From positions 1 through 64,000 of the forward strand of contig LVBG01000036.1 of the NCBI GenBank assembly GCA_001603115.1: DNA of 64,000 bases, given 5' to 3'. The translations under genes and the position numbers were made by a program. This document shows positions 1-8,379 of this stretch, one piece after another (the first letter of the stretch is position 1; the number at the start of each line of letters is the position of its first letter). The DNA is from Spirochaetales bacterium Spiro_05. GTDB taxonomy: Bacteria > Spirochaetota > Spirochaetia > Sphaerochaetales > Sphaerochaetaceae. The notes below the pieces were generated by a model. It ran no database searches. It was not told the origin of the DNA and was given only the letters and a program-made list of their open reading frames with translations.

Positions 1-30
1 ATCAAGGTTTGCTACCTTCAGCAGGAGGCC

Positions 31-46
31 GGAGGCTTCGCCCTCC
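31..46 (-). terminator. Weak hairpin downstream of the hydroxyacid dehydrogenase
   Basis: Five-base arms GGAGG and CCTCC enclose CTTCGC just beyond the stop codon at 53. There is no T-run on the minus strand, so termination is doubtful. Bases 1-52 hold nothing else that I recognise. Confidence 0.25.
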
Positions 47-52
47 ACCTCA

Positions 53-1024
53 TCAGGGCATAGCGCGATTCACTCCATTTACACACAGATGGCCTTCCAG
101 GACCTCCACAAGGTTTTGGGAGGCCATCAAACTCATATTGCTCGATGCTTCGTAGGTTGCTGCTCCAGCATGCGGGGTGAGGATGCAGTTGGCCAGACTC
201 GCCAAAGGCCCTTGGTAGGGGGTTCCCATCAGTGTTACATCCAAGGCCGCCGCACCTATCTGTCCCTCTTGCAATGCTACGGCAAGGTCTTCCTCATTGA
301 TGATGCCTCCGCGAGCGGTATTGACAAGGACTGCACGTTTTTTCATCTTGGCAAACACTTCTGCATTAAATAGGTTGCTGGTCTCTTGTGTTAGCGGGGT
401 GTGGATGGAAATGAAATCACTGGACCGTACCAAGGTATCAAAATCCACGTATCGTACCCCATACCGCTCTTTCAACTCCTCATTCTCATACATGTCATGA
501 CAGAGCACATCCATCTCAAAGCCACGACACCGTTTGACCACCCCTGCCCCGATTCTCCCGGTTCCCAGAACTCCTAGGGTCTTGTGCCACATCTCCACCC
601 CAGTAGGGCGTTGCGACTCACCTTTCTGCATCTGCTGGTGCATATAGGGTACGTGCCGTGCGGCAGAAAGCATGAGAGCCACTGCAAGATCCGACACTGA
701 GTCTCCATTTGCCCCTGGAGTAATCGTTACCACGATATTTCGCTCTTGTGCATACGCGAGATCGATAGCATCATAGCCAACACCATACCGTGATATGACT
801 TTCAGCCTCTCAGCTTTGCTGAGCAACTGGCGATCATACATTTCCAAGCCTGCAATGATGCCATCAGCTACAGCAATGTGACGGTCCAATTGTGCTTCAA
901 GACTCTCCTGTTCCGTTGCTTTGAGATGTCGTACCTCACAACCATGGGCCGAAAGAAGCTCCCATGCTTTCTTGTCAGCATTTCCGAATGATCGGGCAGT
1001 AACCAGAACCAAAAATGATTGCAT
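53..1024 (-). CDS. D-isomer-specific 2-hydroxyacid dehydrogenase (SerA-like)
   Basis: A 323-residue NAD-dependent D-2-hydroxyacid dehydrogenase, probably cytoplasmic, reducing or oxidising a 2-hydroxy/2-keto acid. The Rossmann fingerprint GTGRIG is at residues 154-159, and the catalytic Arg (NTARGG, R238) and His (PHAGA, H285) are present. The Glu expected about 29 residues after the Arg is missing: the segment LDVTLMGTP replaces the usual LDVF..EP, and no Glu occurs between residues 253 and 292. The start is the ATG at 1024, which has AAGGGG upstream; a longer reading to 1108 would run into the kinase gene. It lies 22 bases downstream of the kinase and is probably cotranscribed with it. Substrate unknown. 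Confidence 0.85.
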   Translation of the reverse strand: MQSFLVLVTARSFGNADKKAWELLSAHGCEVRHLKATEQESLEAQLDRHIAVADGIIAGLEMYDRQLLSKAERLKVISRYGVGYDAIDLAYAQERNIVVTITPGANGDSVSDLAVALMLSAARHVPYMHQQMQKGESQRPTGVEMWHKTLGVLGTGRIGAGVVKRCRGFEMDVLCHDMYENEELKERYGVRYVDFDTLVRSSDFISIHTPLTQETSNLFNAEVFAKMKKRAVLVNTARGGIINEEDLAVALQEGQIGAAALDVTLMGTPYQGPLASLANCILTPHAGAATYEASSNMSLMASQNLVEVLEGHLCVNGVNRAMP

Positions 1025-1046
1025 ATACTTATTCCCCTTCTGCAAT

Positions 1047-2429
1047 TCAAGGTGCAGTTTTCTGGTACCAATGAAGGTACCGTTGATAGTGTGCTTGATA
1101 CTGCTCATGCAGTGCCGATGATGGTGTCAGCATTGATCGCTTTCTGTTCTGTTGTGCAAGGAGATCAATGCGTTGAGAACGGGCGGCCAGGACAAGTGCC
1201 CCAAAAAGGGAAGCATGCTGATGTGTATCCTCTTCCATGGGATGGCCGAAGTAATCGCAACACATCTGCTTCCAGAGTGCTGAATTCAACACTCCACCAG
1301 AGAGACGAATGCAAGAGATGGGAAGCTTTGATTCCCCCAGTTTCTCATAGCACTGGTAGAGGTTTGCCAGAACCCCTTGCAATACGGCAAGGTAGAGATC
1401 CTCTTTGGTAGTGGCAGACCCTACATCGTGAAAGCTCGCACGTCGGGTATCCTGCCAATTCGGACATCGCTCACCCACCAAAAAAGGAAGAAACATGGGT
1501 ACTTGCTTCTCTACCTTCAAATTACTCTCAATATGCTGATAGGATACACGGTTACCGAAGGCTTGCTCCTTGTACCAATCGAGACAGTTGGTGCAACCAC
1601 TAGTTGCCGCTCCAACCAAGTAAGCGGTGGGAGATCGGTAAAGCCAAGTGCTTCTTGAAGGAGAGAGCCACGGTGTGGGAGAAGCGAGACGGAGAGCACC
1701 ACTGGTACCCAACGAAAGTGTCAATACAGAACCGCTTTCGGCCTCCGATCCAATCTGGTTGAGAGCCCCATCCGGCTGGGCGGGAAGCACCGGAACACCC
1801 TCATTCAGTCCGAGCAAGGAGGCTCCTTGTGAAGACAGTTTACTTACCTCCTTCCAGCCAACCAACGGTGCAAACTGACAGGGTAAGGCCATCGCCATAG
1901 GATGCAACTGTTCCTTACTCACCGAACAGAGAGCCATACCGCTGAGCATGCAGGCTGTCTCTTTCCAAGATCCCGTAATCCGATAGTGCAGAAAAGAACC
2001 CAACGAGCAAGCACGATGAGTCTCATTCAACACTCCATCACGATGCAACCGCTGTAACTTGAAATAGGGATAGAGGGCATTCACCATAGCTCCGCTCGTT
2101 TGGTAAAAAGTCTCCACATAGGCATCATCAGAGCGCAACTCATCACAAAAGGCTTGGTCAGAAATATCCGTCCAGTCCATCAGGGGAAAGATTGGTTTCA
2201 TCGTGTTGTCACAAACAACCAAGCTGTGCCACGTACCGGCAATGGCAATCGTATCGACCGGGTGCTGGGCACATACCTGACTGCCCAATCGAAGGACCTG
2301 CTGACAAAGGTCCTCAATGGTCGCTCCTTTCTGGTGGCGTTCGGACAACACCAATCCAGCGCAATTGTCTGTATCCAGAAACTGTGCTTTGGATGAAGTG
2401 GTACTGATTTCAAGTGCCAAAAGCTTCAT
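1047..2429 (-). CDS. FGGY-family carbohydrate kinase, gluconokinase-like
   Basis: A 460-residue FGGY sugar kinase transferring the ATP gamma-phosphate to a sugar, polyol or aldonate. The presumed catalytic base is D220 (QPDGALNQIG). FLVGERCPNW (about residues 312-321) and LSGGVLNSALW resemble FGGY gluconokinases. The N-terminal phosphate loop is unusual: residues 5-12 read ALEISTTS where the family normally has (I/V)D(I/L)GTTS, so Asp is replaced by Glu and Gly by Ser. The ATG at 2429 is preceded by GGAG seven bases away; a TTG four codons upstream is less likely. It is divergent from the mutarotase gene and followed by the hydroxyacid dehydrogenase. Confidence 0.85.
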   Translation of the reverse strand: MKLLALEISTTSSKAQFLDTDNCAGLVLSERHQKGATIEDLCQQVLRLGSQVCAQHPVDTIAIAGTWHSLVVCDNTMKPIFPLMDWTDISDQAFCDELRSDDAYVETFYQTSGAMVNALYPYFKLQRLHRDGVLNETHRACSLGSFLHYRITGSWKETACMLSGMALCSVSKEQLHPMAMALPCQFAPLVGWKEVSKLSSQGASLLGLNEGVPVLPAQPDGALNQIGSEAESGSVLTLSLGTSGALRLASPTPWLSPSRSTWLYRSPTAYLVGAATSGCTNCLDWYKEQAFGNRVSYQHIESNLKVEKQVPMFLPFLVGERCPNWQDTRRASFHDVGSATTKEDLYLAVLQGVLANLYQCYEKLGESKLPISCIRLSGGVLNSALWKQMCCDYFGHPMEEDTHQHASLFGALVLAARSQRIDLLAQQNRKRSMLTPSSALHEQYQAHYQRYLHWYQKTAP

Positions 2430-2457
2430 ATCTTTCTCCAAACCCTACGAAAACCGG

Positions 2458-2473
2458 ACCGTAGAAATACGGT
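2458..2473. promoter_or_regulatory. Perfect inverted repeat in the kinase/mutarotase divergent region
   Basis: Arms ACCGTA and TACGGT flank GAAA. The repeat lies between the kinase ATG (2429) and a TATAAA-like element on the minus strand near 2483, so it sits where a repressor would block the kinase promoter. Read on the plus strand it is followed by TATTTTT and could also act as a small terminator against antisense transcription. The binding protein is unknown. Confidence 0.45.
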
Positions 2474-2495
2474 TATTTTTATATATAATAAAGAT

Positions 2496-2523
2496 TTGAC
2501 TTCTCTAACATTCGGTTTATACT
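2496..2523 (+). promoter_or_regulatory. Promoter of the FucU-like mutarotase
   Basis: A -35 TTGACT (2496-2501) and a -10 TATACT (2518-2523) are separated by 16 bases, about 60 bases before the mutarotase start. Confidence 0.6.
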
Positions 2524-2591
2524 ATATACAAATCTCTTCCTTTGAGGACGATCTCTAGCGTTCTTGAGAGGAAACCAAAAGGAGCATGCAT

Positions 2592-3023
2592 ATGCTGATA
2601 GGAATTTCCCCGTACATTGGGCCGGAGCTGCTGGAAGCTCTGGATCGCATGGGCCATGGTGATGAAATCGTCTTGGTAGACGCTTTCTACCCCGGCGACA
2701 CTCGTTCTTCCCGATGCATCAGAGCAGATGGCATCACAGTGGAAGATCTGCTGGATGGCATATTCCGGCTGATGAATCCCGATGACTATGTCAAAGATCC
2801 GGTGGTCATGATGCAGCCATCCGTTGGTGACAGCGCAGACCCGAATGTGGAACGCTCGTTCCAAGCAGTACTGGACAAGTACTGGCCTGAAACACCAAAA
2901 ATCCAAAAAATTGAACGTGACGCCTTCTATGACCGCGCAAAACGCGCATATGCAGTAGTGGTATCAGGTTCCATCGTCAAGTACGGTTGCATCATTATCC
3001 GCAAGGGCGTACTTCCTCATTAA
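2592..3023 (+). CDS. FucU/RbsD-family sugar mutarotase
   Basis: A 143-residue protein of the RbsD/FucU family, which interconverts anomers (alpha/beta, pyranose/furanose) of imported sugars. The N-terminus MLIGISPYIGPELLEAL, the HGDEIVLVDA segment with the conserved His, the ERDAFYDRAKRAY segment and the tyrosine-containing C-terminus are typical of FucU. The ATG at 2592 is chosen because AAAGGAG is eight bases upstream; the ATG at 2586 is too close to it. Transcribed alone and divergently from the FGGY kinase, it ends in a terminator shared with the convergent operon. It may serve the kinase next to it or the RbsBAC operon. Confidence 0.9.
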   Translation: MLIGISPYIGPELLEALDRMGHGDEIVLVDAFYPGDTRSSRCIRADGITVEDLLDGIFRLMNPDDYVKDPVVMMQPSVGDSADPNVERSFQAVLDKYWPETPKIQKIERDAFYDRAKRAYAVVVSGSIVKYGCIIIRKGVLPH

Positions 3024-3031
3024 GCGTGTGC

Positions 3032-3060
3032 ATCCAGACCGCTTTCCTGGCGGTCTGGAT
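3032..3060. terminator. Bidirectional terminator between convergent genes
   Basis: A perfect 11-bp stem, ATCCAGACCGC and GCGGTCTGGAT with loop TTTCCTG, sits between the convergent stops of the mutarotase gene (3023) and the zinc dehydrogenase (3067). Neither side has a strong T-run. Confidence 0.75.
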
Positions 3061-3066
3061 ATCCAT

Positions 3067-4101
3067 TCAATCCAACAAAACAACCGGTTTGATCACTTTC
3101 TCATGCTCATCGGCGAAAACCGAAAAAGCCTCATCAAGCTGGTGCAAGGAATATCGGTGGGTTAGCAACAATTTGGCAGGAATCTTCTCTTCCTTGAGGA
3201 GCATAAGGGCTTGGGGAAAACCCCAGTTGGGGATTGCATGCGATGCGATCAGGCGTTTCTTCGCAAAGTGAAAGGCATTTGCATGAAGGGTGACCTCGTC
3301 ATGCTTGAAATCGATGCCGTCATACACAATATAGGAGCAGAAGCCTGCCAATTCGATACCATCGGCGAGCGTCGAGGGTGGAGATGTCACGATGACACGC
3401 TGAAATCCGTCCGGAAACTGTGCCTTGAGTTCATCCTTCCATCCTGGCTTTGCACTATCACATACAAGATCCGCTCCCAAGGCATATGCAACCTCCTTTC
3501 GGTAGGAGCCTCGCACGGAGTCAAGATGATGACCAACCATCACCACCTTGTGTGCACCCCGCATGGTTGCCAACTTGATACAACTCAGCCCAATGATACC
3601 TGGTCCCATGATGAGCACATCATCCAATAGCTGGACTTGTGCCTCACGACTAAGATCCAAAGCAACGGTAATCGGCTCTGCCAAGGTAGCCTCGGGATAA
3701 TCCAGCCCATCGAAGGGAATGACCATGGATCTGGGGACTACCAGATACTCTGCTATTCCTGCCTTGTCATCCATATAGCTCTTGATATGCTCACACGCAT
3801 GAACCTTCTGGTTGAGGCATGCGTTGCAAATACCACATGCCACATTGTTCTGGACAACTACAGAGGTCCCGACAGCCAGATCATTGACAGCAGAACCCAC
3901 TTGGTGGATACACCCACTGACCTCATGGCCCAAGGGGGTAAGGGCACCCGTCGGGAGATCTTTCACAAAATGCATATCCGTCCCACAGATGCCGCAGGCT
4001 TTCACCCGTACCACTACCTCATTGGGCTTGGGTTCTTCCAATGGTTTTCGTATGAGTTGAATTTGCTCTTCCCGATCGACCCAAGCACTGAGAAATTCCA
4101 T
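3067..4101 (-). CDS. Zinc-dependent medium-chain dehydrogenase (sorbitol/threonine dehydrogenase type)
   Basis: A 344-residue MDR-family NAD(P)-dependent polyol or secondary-alcohol dehydrogenase. Catalytic zinc ligands are Cys39 (CGICGTD), His59 and Glu60 (GHE). A structural-zinc cysteine cluster (CGICNACLNQKVHAC) follows near residues 90-104, and the cofactor-binding GPGIIGL lies in the middle. The start has GAGGT upstream. It is the last gene of the RbsBAC operon, eight bases after the cupin gene, and probably oxidises the imported polyol or an intermediate before phosphorylation. Substrate not predictable. Confidence 0.85.
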   Translation of the reverse strand: MEFLSAWVDREEQIQLIRKPLEEPKPNEVVVRVKACGICGTDMHFVKDLPTGALTPLGHEVSGCIHQVGSAVNDLAVGTSVVVQNNVACGICNACLNQKVHACEHIKSYMDDKAGIAEYLVVPRSMVIPFDGLDYPEATLAEPITVALDLSREAQVQLLDDVLIMGPGIIGLSCIKLATMRGAHKVVMVGHHLDSVRGSYRKEVAYALGADLVCDSAKPGWKDELKAQFPDGFQRVIVTSPPSTLADGIELAGFCSYIVYDGIDFKHDEVTLHANAFHFAKKRLIASHAIPNWGFPQALMLLKEEKIPAKLLLTHRYSLHQLDEAFSVFADEHEKVIKPVVLLD

Positions 4102-4109
4102 ACCTTACC

Positions 4110-4460
4110 TCACTTCAGAAAATCTTCGCTTCCCGAAGGAATGACACAGAGGAAAACCAACTCTTCAGTCTTTGAATCGTTGATCCACTGGTGTTCCTCA
4201 CCACCCGGAACGAAGACGGCTTTATGGGGTATAAGCTGCTGTTCCCCATCATCTCCAACCACCCTGCCGATTCCCCCAAGGATGTACACTACATGCTCAT
4301 GAAGGTGACTTCCTTTGCTGCTTTTGCCTCCAGGGGGAAGGGCAATCTTGCGCATCTCGAAGTTGGACGATCCATCTTCATGACCTACCATCCATCGAAC
4401 CTTATTGCCCGAACCCGTAATGCTTAGTTTTGCCTGTTCTTCAGTTCGTACCAGGATCAT
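4110..4460 (-). CDS. Cupin-domain protein
   Basis: A 116-residue single-domain cupin. The metal-binding motif is visible as SHLHEH (His52, His54, His56 region) with a second His at residue 90 (PGGEEHQW), so it may be a metal-dependent sugar isomerase/epimerase-like enzyme or a small-molecule sensor. The ATG at 4460 overlaps the ribokinase-like stop codon as ATGA, indicating translational coupling; GGGAG lies eight bases upstream. Function within the sugar operon is unassigned. Confidence 0.75.
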   Translation of the reverse strand: MILVRTEEQAKLSITGSGNKVRWMVGHEDGSSNFEMRKIALPPGGKSSKGSHLHEHVVYILGGIGRVVGDDGEQQLIPHKAVFVPGGEEHQWINDSKTEELVFLCVIPSGSEDFLK

Positions 4461-5419
4461 CGTACGCTCTCCCAATATGCGGCACTGTCCAACTTCGCCA
4501 AAAACTGTGCCAATTCCTTTTCATTGGGCATTGCAGGGGCAGTACCTACCTTGGTCACTGAAAGCGATGCTACGGCAGTGGCAATATAGATTGCCTGCCT
4601 GAGGTCCTTACCTTGGCTGAGTGCGGTGGCAAGACCGCCATTGAAAGCATCCCCTGCCCCGGTGGTATCGACCACCTTCACATCCATGGTGGGAAACAAG
4701 AGGGCCTGTCCCCCAGAAGCCAGCAGGAAACACCCCATCTTCCCCAAGGTTATGATGACATCCTTCACTCCCTTCTTCTGAAGTACCTGTGCAGCTTTGT
4801 GTGCACTCTGTCGATCGACAACCTCGATACCTGTAAGGAAGCTTGCTTCAGTCTCATTGGGTGTCACCACATCAAACATACCAATAAAGGAGTCATCCAA
4901 TGGCTTCTGTGGAGCTGGTGCCGGGTTGAGGATGGCCATCCCACCGTGTTGGTGCACTCGCTCAACGGCCGGTTCGAGGATATCAAGATTGGTCTCGAGC
5001 TGGGAAACAAGGATTGCTGTCTCATCAAGAACTGGGAAAGCTCGTTGCATCTCTTCTTCCGTGATTGCACCACAGGCTCCAGGCACAACGGTAATGCTGT
5101 TCTGTGCGGTATGCTCATCGACCATGATGAGCGCGATTCCTGTGGACAAGGTCTCATCCTCAAAAACAAACTGGGTATCCATTCCTTCCCCATGGTAGAA
5201 ATCAAGGGCTACCTTGCCAAAAACATCCTTTCCCACCTTGGTGATCAAGGTGACGTTTCCCCCACACCTATGTGCTGCCACTGCTTGGTTCGAGCCCTTC
5301 CCCCCGGGACCCATCTTGAAGATGGATCCCTTCACGGTCTCTCCAGGTACCGGAATGTGGGGTGACCGGGCCATGAGATCCACTACAAAACTTCCTAGTA
5401 CGGTAACCTTTCCTTTCAT
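4457..5419 (-). CDS. PfkB-family sugar kinase, ribokinase-like
   Basis: A 320-residue PfkB kinase. The N-terminal signature contains the di-glycine switch (KMGPGGKGSNQAV, about residues 36-48), the C-terminal ATP/anion-hole motif DTTGAGDAFNGG places the catalytic base at D257, and NETE (188-191) is also present. These residues match ribokinases, which phosphorylate the 5-hydroxyl of ribose or related pentoses. The start has AAGGA upstream. It follows the aldo/keto reductase by four bases and overlaps the cupin gene. With two FGGY kinases in the same operon it is the third kinase of the cluster. Confidence 0.88.
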   Translation of the reverse strand: MKGKVTVLGSFVVDLMARSPHIPVPGETVKGSIFKMGPGGKGSNQAVAAHRCGGNVTLITKVGKDVFGKVALDFYHGEGMDTQFVFEDETLSTGIALIMVDEHTAQNSITVVPGACGAITEEEMQRAFPVLDETAILVSQLETNLDILEPAVERVHQHGGMAILNPAPAPQKPLDDSFIGMFDVVTPNETEASFLTGIEVVDRQSAHKAAQVLQKKGVKDVIITLGKMGCFLLASGGQALLFPTMDVKVVDTTGAGDAFNGGLATALSQGKDLRQAIYIATAVASLSVTKVGTAPAMPNEKELAQFLAKLDSAAYWESVR

Positions 5420-5423
5420 TGCA

Positions 5424-6422
5424 TCACTTCCTTGTATAGCGTTCTATGAAGCTGTACGGAGAAGGCAGGCCGATGTTGCTCACCTCATCCAGCCGACTCA
5501 TCTGTGTCTCATCCAACTCCCATGCAAGGGCTTCAAGATTCTCCTTGAGCTGGATTTGGGTACGGGCCCCAATGAGAGGGATGACTCCCTTGGACTTCTT
5601 CAGGATCCAATTGAGACTGACTTGGGATACCGATCGACCAACCTCAGACGCAATGGAATGCAACACCTCAATGATGTCGTAGGCTTGGTCATTTCCACGC
5701 TGCTCTGCACTGTCATCCCACCGATCTTTTCGGCCTGCACGGCTGTCGGAAGGAATATCATTTCCTTTGCGATATTTCCCACTCAGCCAGCCCCCGGCAA
5801 GAGGAGACCAGGCAAGCATGCCCAAACCCTCTTGTTGGCACAGAGGTATCAACTCCCACTCAGCACTTCGAACCAATAGACTGTATTCCAGTTGCAAGCA
5901 GGAAAATGTTTCCCAATGATGAAAGCGTGAGAGCATGATGGCCTTCATCAACTCGGAAGGAGTAAAATTCGAAGCTCCGATATACCGGACTTTTCCTGAT
6001 CGAACCAAGTCATCAAGCGTTCTGAGCGTCTCCTCAAGCGGAGTCCTACGGTCATAACAGTGAATCTGCAAAAGATCGATATAGTCAGTCTGCAGACGCC
6101 TAAGACTGGTGTCCACACTACTGAGGATGTGCTTTCTGCTGGCCCCCGTATCGTTGACATGCTCAGAAGTGGGGAAAAACACTTTTGTCCCGAGGATTTG
6201 CTTGTCTCGTTCACCCCTCTCATGCAACCAGGATCCAAGGATTCTTTCGGATTCTCCACCGTTATAGGAGTCTGCAGTGTCGAAATAGTTACCTCCAGCC
6301 TCAACATACTGATCCAGCAATGCTTTTGATTGCTGCTCATCAATATTCCAGCCGAAGGTTTGAGTCCCCAGGGCGAGCGCACTCATTCTGAGCCCGGTTC
6401 TTCCAAGGTATACGTAGTACAT
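5424..6422 (-). CDS. Aldo/keto reductase
   Basis: A 332-residue NADPH-dependent aldo/keto reductase of the YajO/Tas group. The catalytic tetrad can be placed at Asp48, Tyr53, Lys80 and His121 (FDTADSY, LGTK, LLQIH). RLGxSxV-like N-terminal and cofactor-binding segments (GVIPLIGARTQIQL) are present. GAGGAGG precedes the ATG. It lies two bases downstream of the unknown 129-residue gene in the RbsBAC operon and could interconvert an aldose and its alditol, or a keto-sugar and its alcohol, next to the kinases. Confidence 0.88.
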   Translation of the reverse strand: MYYVYLGRTGLRMSALALGTQTFGWNIDEQQSKALLDQYVEAGGNYFDTADSYNGGESERILGSWLHERGERDKQILGTKVFFPTSEHVNDTGASRKHILSSVDTSLRRLQTDYIDLLQIHCYDRRTPLEETLRTLDDLVRSGKVRYIGASNFTPSELMKAIMLSRFHHWETFSCLQLEYSLLVRSAEWELIPLCQQEGLGMLAWSPLAGGWLSGKYRKGNDIPSDSRAGRKDRWDDSAEQRGNDQAYDIIEVLHSIASEVGRSVSQVSLNWILKKSKGVIPLIGARTQIQLKENLEALAWELDETQMSRLDEVSNIGLPSPYSFIERYTRK

Positions 6423-6424
6423 CC

Positions 6425-6814
6425 CTACCTCCTCAAGAGCAACGAGCGCATATCAGGATCCTCGACCACATACCAGACCTTCCCGAAACTCTGGGGAGGA
6501 TGGATATCATCTGATGCGGGCGCTGTAAATACCTCATGATGCAGATAGGGTTTCCAAAGGGAAAGCAGATGATGATGCACCTCGCCTTGATACCTGTACC
6601 ACTCCTCCCAAAACAGATGATCCTGGTCATCTTCCTTGGGGATGGCATTCACCACCAAAAACCCGTGATTCTCCTTGACCAGCCATGTATGAAAGCGATA
6701 AGGATTCTCCACCAAGGTATCCAGACCAGGGAATATCGCATCTACGTCCAGTCCCAAGCGTTTGATCGTAACATCAACATCTTGTGCACGCAGTATCCTA
6801 GCCAACTCATGCAT
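6425..6814 (-). CDS. Conserved-looking protein of unknown function
   Basis: A 129-residue soluble acidic/aromatic protein that I do not recognise. It is rich in Trp, Tyr and His (FHTWLVKENHGF, FWEEWYRYQGEVHHH), has no signal peptide or membrane segment, and ends in an Arg pair. The ATG at 6814 has GGAGG six bases upstream; the first codons overlap the kinase stop by eight bases, and the aldo/keto reductase begins two bases after its stop, so it is translationally embedded in the operon. Its position between kinase and reductase suggests a small enzyme such as a mutarotase or isomerase, but no motif shows this. Confidence 0.7.
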   Translation of the reverse strand: MHELARILRAQDVDVTIKRLGLDVDAIFPGLDTLVENPYRFHTWLVKENHGFLVVNAIPKEDDQDHLFWEEWYRYQGEVHHHLLSLWKPYLHHEVFTAPASDDIHPPQSFGKVWYVVEDPDMRSLLLRR

Positions 6815-8354
6815 GTGCAACCTCCGAATAGTGTGTGAATTGTTCCAATTTCTGATAATGTTCTACCAAATCGTGATAGACGTCCTCGTAGAGAGGCAAC
6901 AAGCGGTTGTAGAACTCTACGTTCTCAGCCACCGGCTCAATGCAACGTTCAAAATGCAGCAGGGTTTTAACAACATGAGCATTCTCATACATTCCAATGC
7001 CCATACCCCCAATTATGGCTGCTCCAAAGTTCTTGCTGTCCTTCAGGTGGTTGTGTGACACTACGGGAATTCCAAAGGTATCTGCAATGATATGTTTGTT
7101 GATATCGCTGTTCGCCTGTCCCCCGATCACCACAAGCTGTTGAGCCTTGTTGATGGGCTTGAGAGCCTCCCATATGATCTTCAGATTCAAGGCAACGCCC
7201 TCATAACAGGCACGAAAGACATCCGCTCTACGGGAATTTTTCTTGAGCCCAAGCAACGCCCCTCTCGCTTGGGGATTCCAATACGGACTTCTTTCGCCCA
7301 TCAGATACGGAAGAAAAAGCAAGCCGTTGGCACCAGGAGGCGATTGCGAAACAAGCATCTCAATCAGATGCTGAGGGTTCGCCCGCTGGATCTCCGCTTG
7401 GTTGACCTCTTCCCTGGCAAGCTCATCCTTCAGCCAGTCCAACGAAGATCCGGCGGCTTGCATGGTTCCGCAAGGGGAAGCTTGGTCGGGCTGGATGAAT
7501 GCCCAGTTGAAAGTCCTCATCTGCGGCTCCCAGTACGGAGTCTTTTTGGTCATCCCTATCCATGCCGAGGAGCCGTAATACAGGTATGCATCCTCATCGG
7601 TGGTACATCCCCCTCCAATGGCAGCGCACACCCCATCCCCAGCACCGATTACAACGGGAGTGCCAGGAAGCAAACCAGTGGCAATGGAAGCTTCCAACGT
7701 CACATGGCCGGCAATTTCCGTAGAAGGGATGGCATCAGGCAATATCTTGGGGCTGATGCCGATGATGGAGGTCAACGTTCTCGACCACTCCCGCTTGGTA
7801 AGATTGAAAAGGTTTGTACCTGAAGCATCCGAATAGTCGGTTACAATCTCACCGGTAAGGCGATAGACGATATAGTCTTTTGCCTGAACGACCTTGGAAG
7901 TCTTGGCAAATTGTTCAGGTCTATGGTTCATGATCCAGAGCAGTTTGCTCAACGTATAGGAAGCACTCATCTTATGCCCGGTGATGTGAAAAAAGAGGTT
8001 CTCATCAATCTGGCTTGCCAACTGCTTCGACTCCTTATCGGAGCGCATATCAGCCCAAATGATTGCGTTCCCTATGGGATCCCCTGCCTTATCCAAACAG
8101 AGACACCCCATCATTTGCCCACTGAAGGTCACCACAGCAATAGACTTTTCGTTGATACCCCGCATCACTTTTCGGGTTGATTCACATACAGCTCTCCACC
8201 AATCGTTTGGATCTTGTTCTACCTCATTGCCTTCTTTGTAGATAACGCGGTACAAAGAAAGCCAAGAGCTGATGATGCGTCCTTTCTCATCGTACACTAC
8301 AGCCTTGTCTCCGGTTGTCCCTAGATTGTGCGATAAGATGAGTCTGTCATACAT
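6807..8354 (-). CDS. FGGY-family carbohydrate kinase with Asn in the phosphate loop
   Basis: A 515-residue FGGY kinase paralogous to its upstream neighbour (shared FSGQMMGCL, TGEI/TGEY with ASGTN, GAGDG and LPYLxGERSP segments). The presumed catalytic base is D240. The first phosphate loop reads SHNLGTTG, so the normally invariant Asp of the DxGT motif is Asn10. Either activity is altered or the partner supplies catalysis. The ATG at 8354 has AAGGAGAGGGG upstream and leaves a 25-base gap from the previous kinase. Substrate inferred to be the sugar or polyol brought in by the RbsBAC-type importer. Confidence 0.85.
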   Translation of the reverse strand: MYDRLILSHNLGTTGDKAVVYDEKGRIISSWLSLYRVIYKEGNEVEQDPNDWWRAVCESTRKVMRGINEKSIAVVTFSGQMMGCLCLDKAGDPIGNAIIWADMRSDKESKQLASQIDENLFFHITGHKMSASYTLSKLLWIMNHRPEQFAKTSKVVQAKDYIVYRLTGEIVTDYSDASGTNLFNLTKREWSRTLTSIIGISPKILPDAIPSTEIAGHVTLEASIATGLLPGTPVVIGAGDGVCAAIGGGCTTDEDAYLYYGSSAWIGMTKKTPYWEPQMRTFNWAFIQPDQASPCGTMQAAGSSLDWLKDELAREEVNQAEIQRANPQHLIEMLVSQSPPGANGLLFLPYLMGERSPYWNPQARGALLGLKKNSRRADVFRACYEGVALNLKIIWEALKPINKAQQLVVIGGQANSDINKHIIADTFGIPVVSHNHLKDSKNFGAAIIGGMGIGMYENAHVVKTLLHFERCIEPVAENVEFYNRLLPLYEDVYHDLVEHYQKLEQFTHYSEVAHA

Positions 8355-8379
8355 TGTGCGCCCCTCTCCTTGTAACACC

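Noticed and set aside
1025-1108. N-terminal extension of the hydroxyacid dehydrogenase
   Set aside because: It would overlap the kinase gene, has no SD, and the ATG at 1024 has one and matches the usual family start.
2464-2480. Plus-strand terminator at the ACCGTA/TACGGT repeat
   Set aside because: No plus-strand gene ends there; position near the kinase promoter makes an operator more likely, so it was annotated as regulatory.
6425-6814. Relationship of the 129-residue unknown protein to DUF4387
   Set aside because: Both start with an ELAR(I/M)LR stretch, but the rest differs and the unknown protein has no GPFxxTLDxxFD motif; treated as chance.
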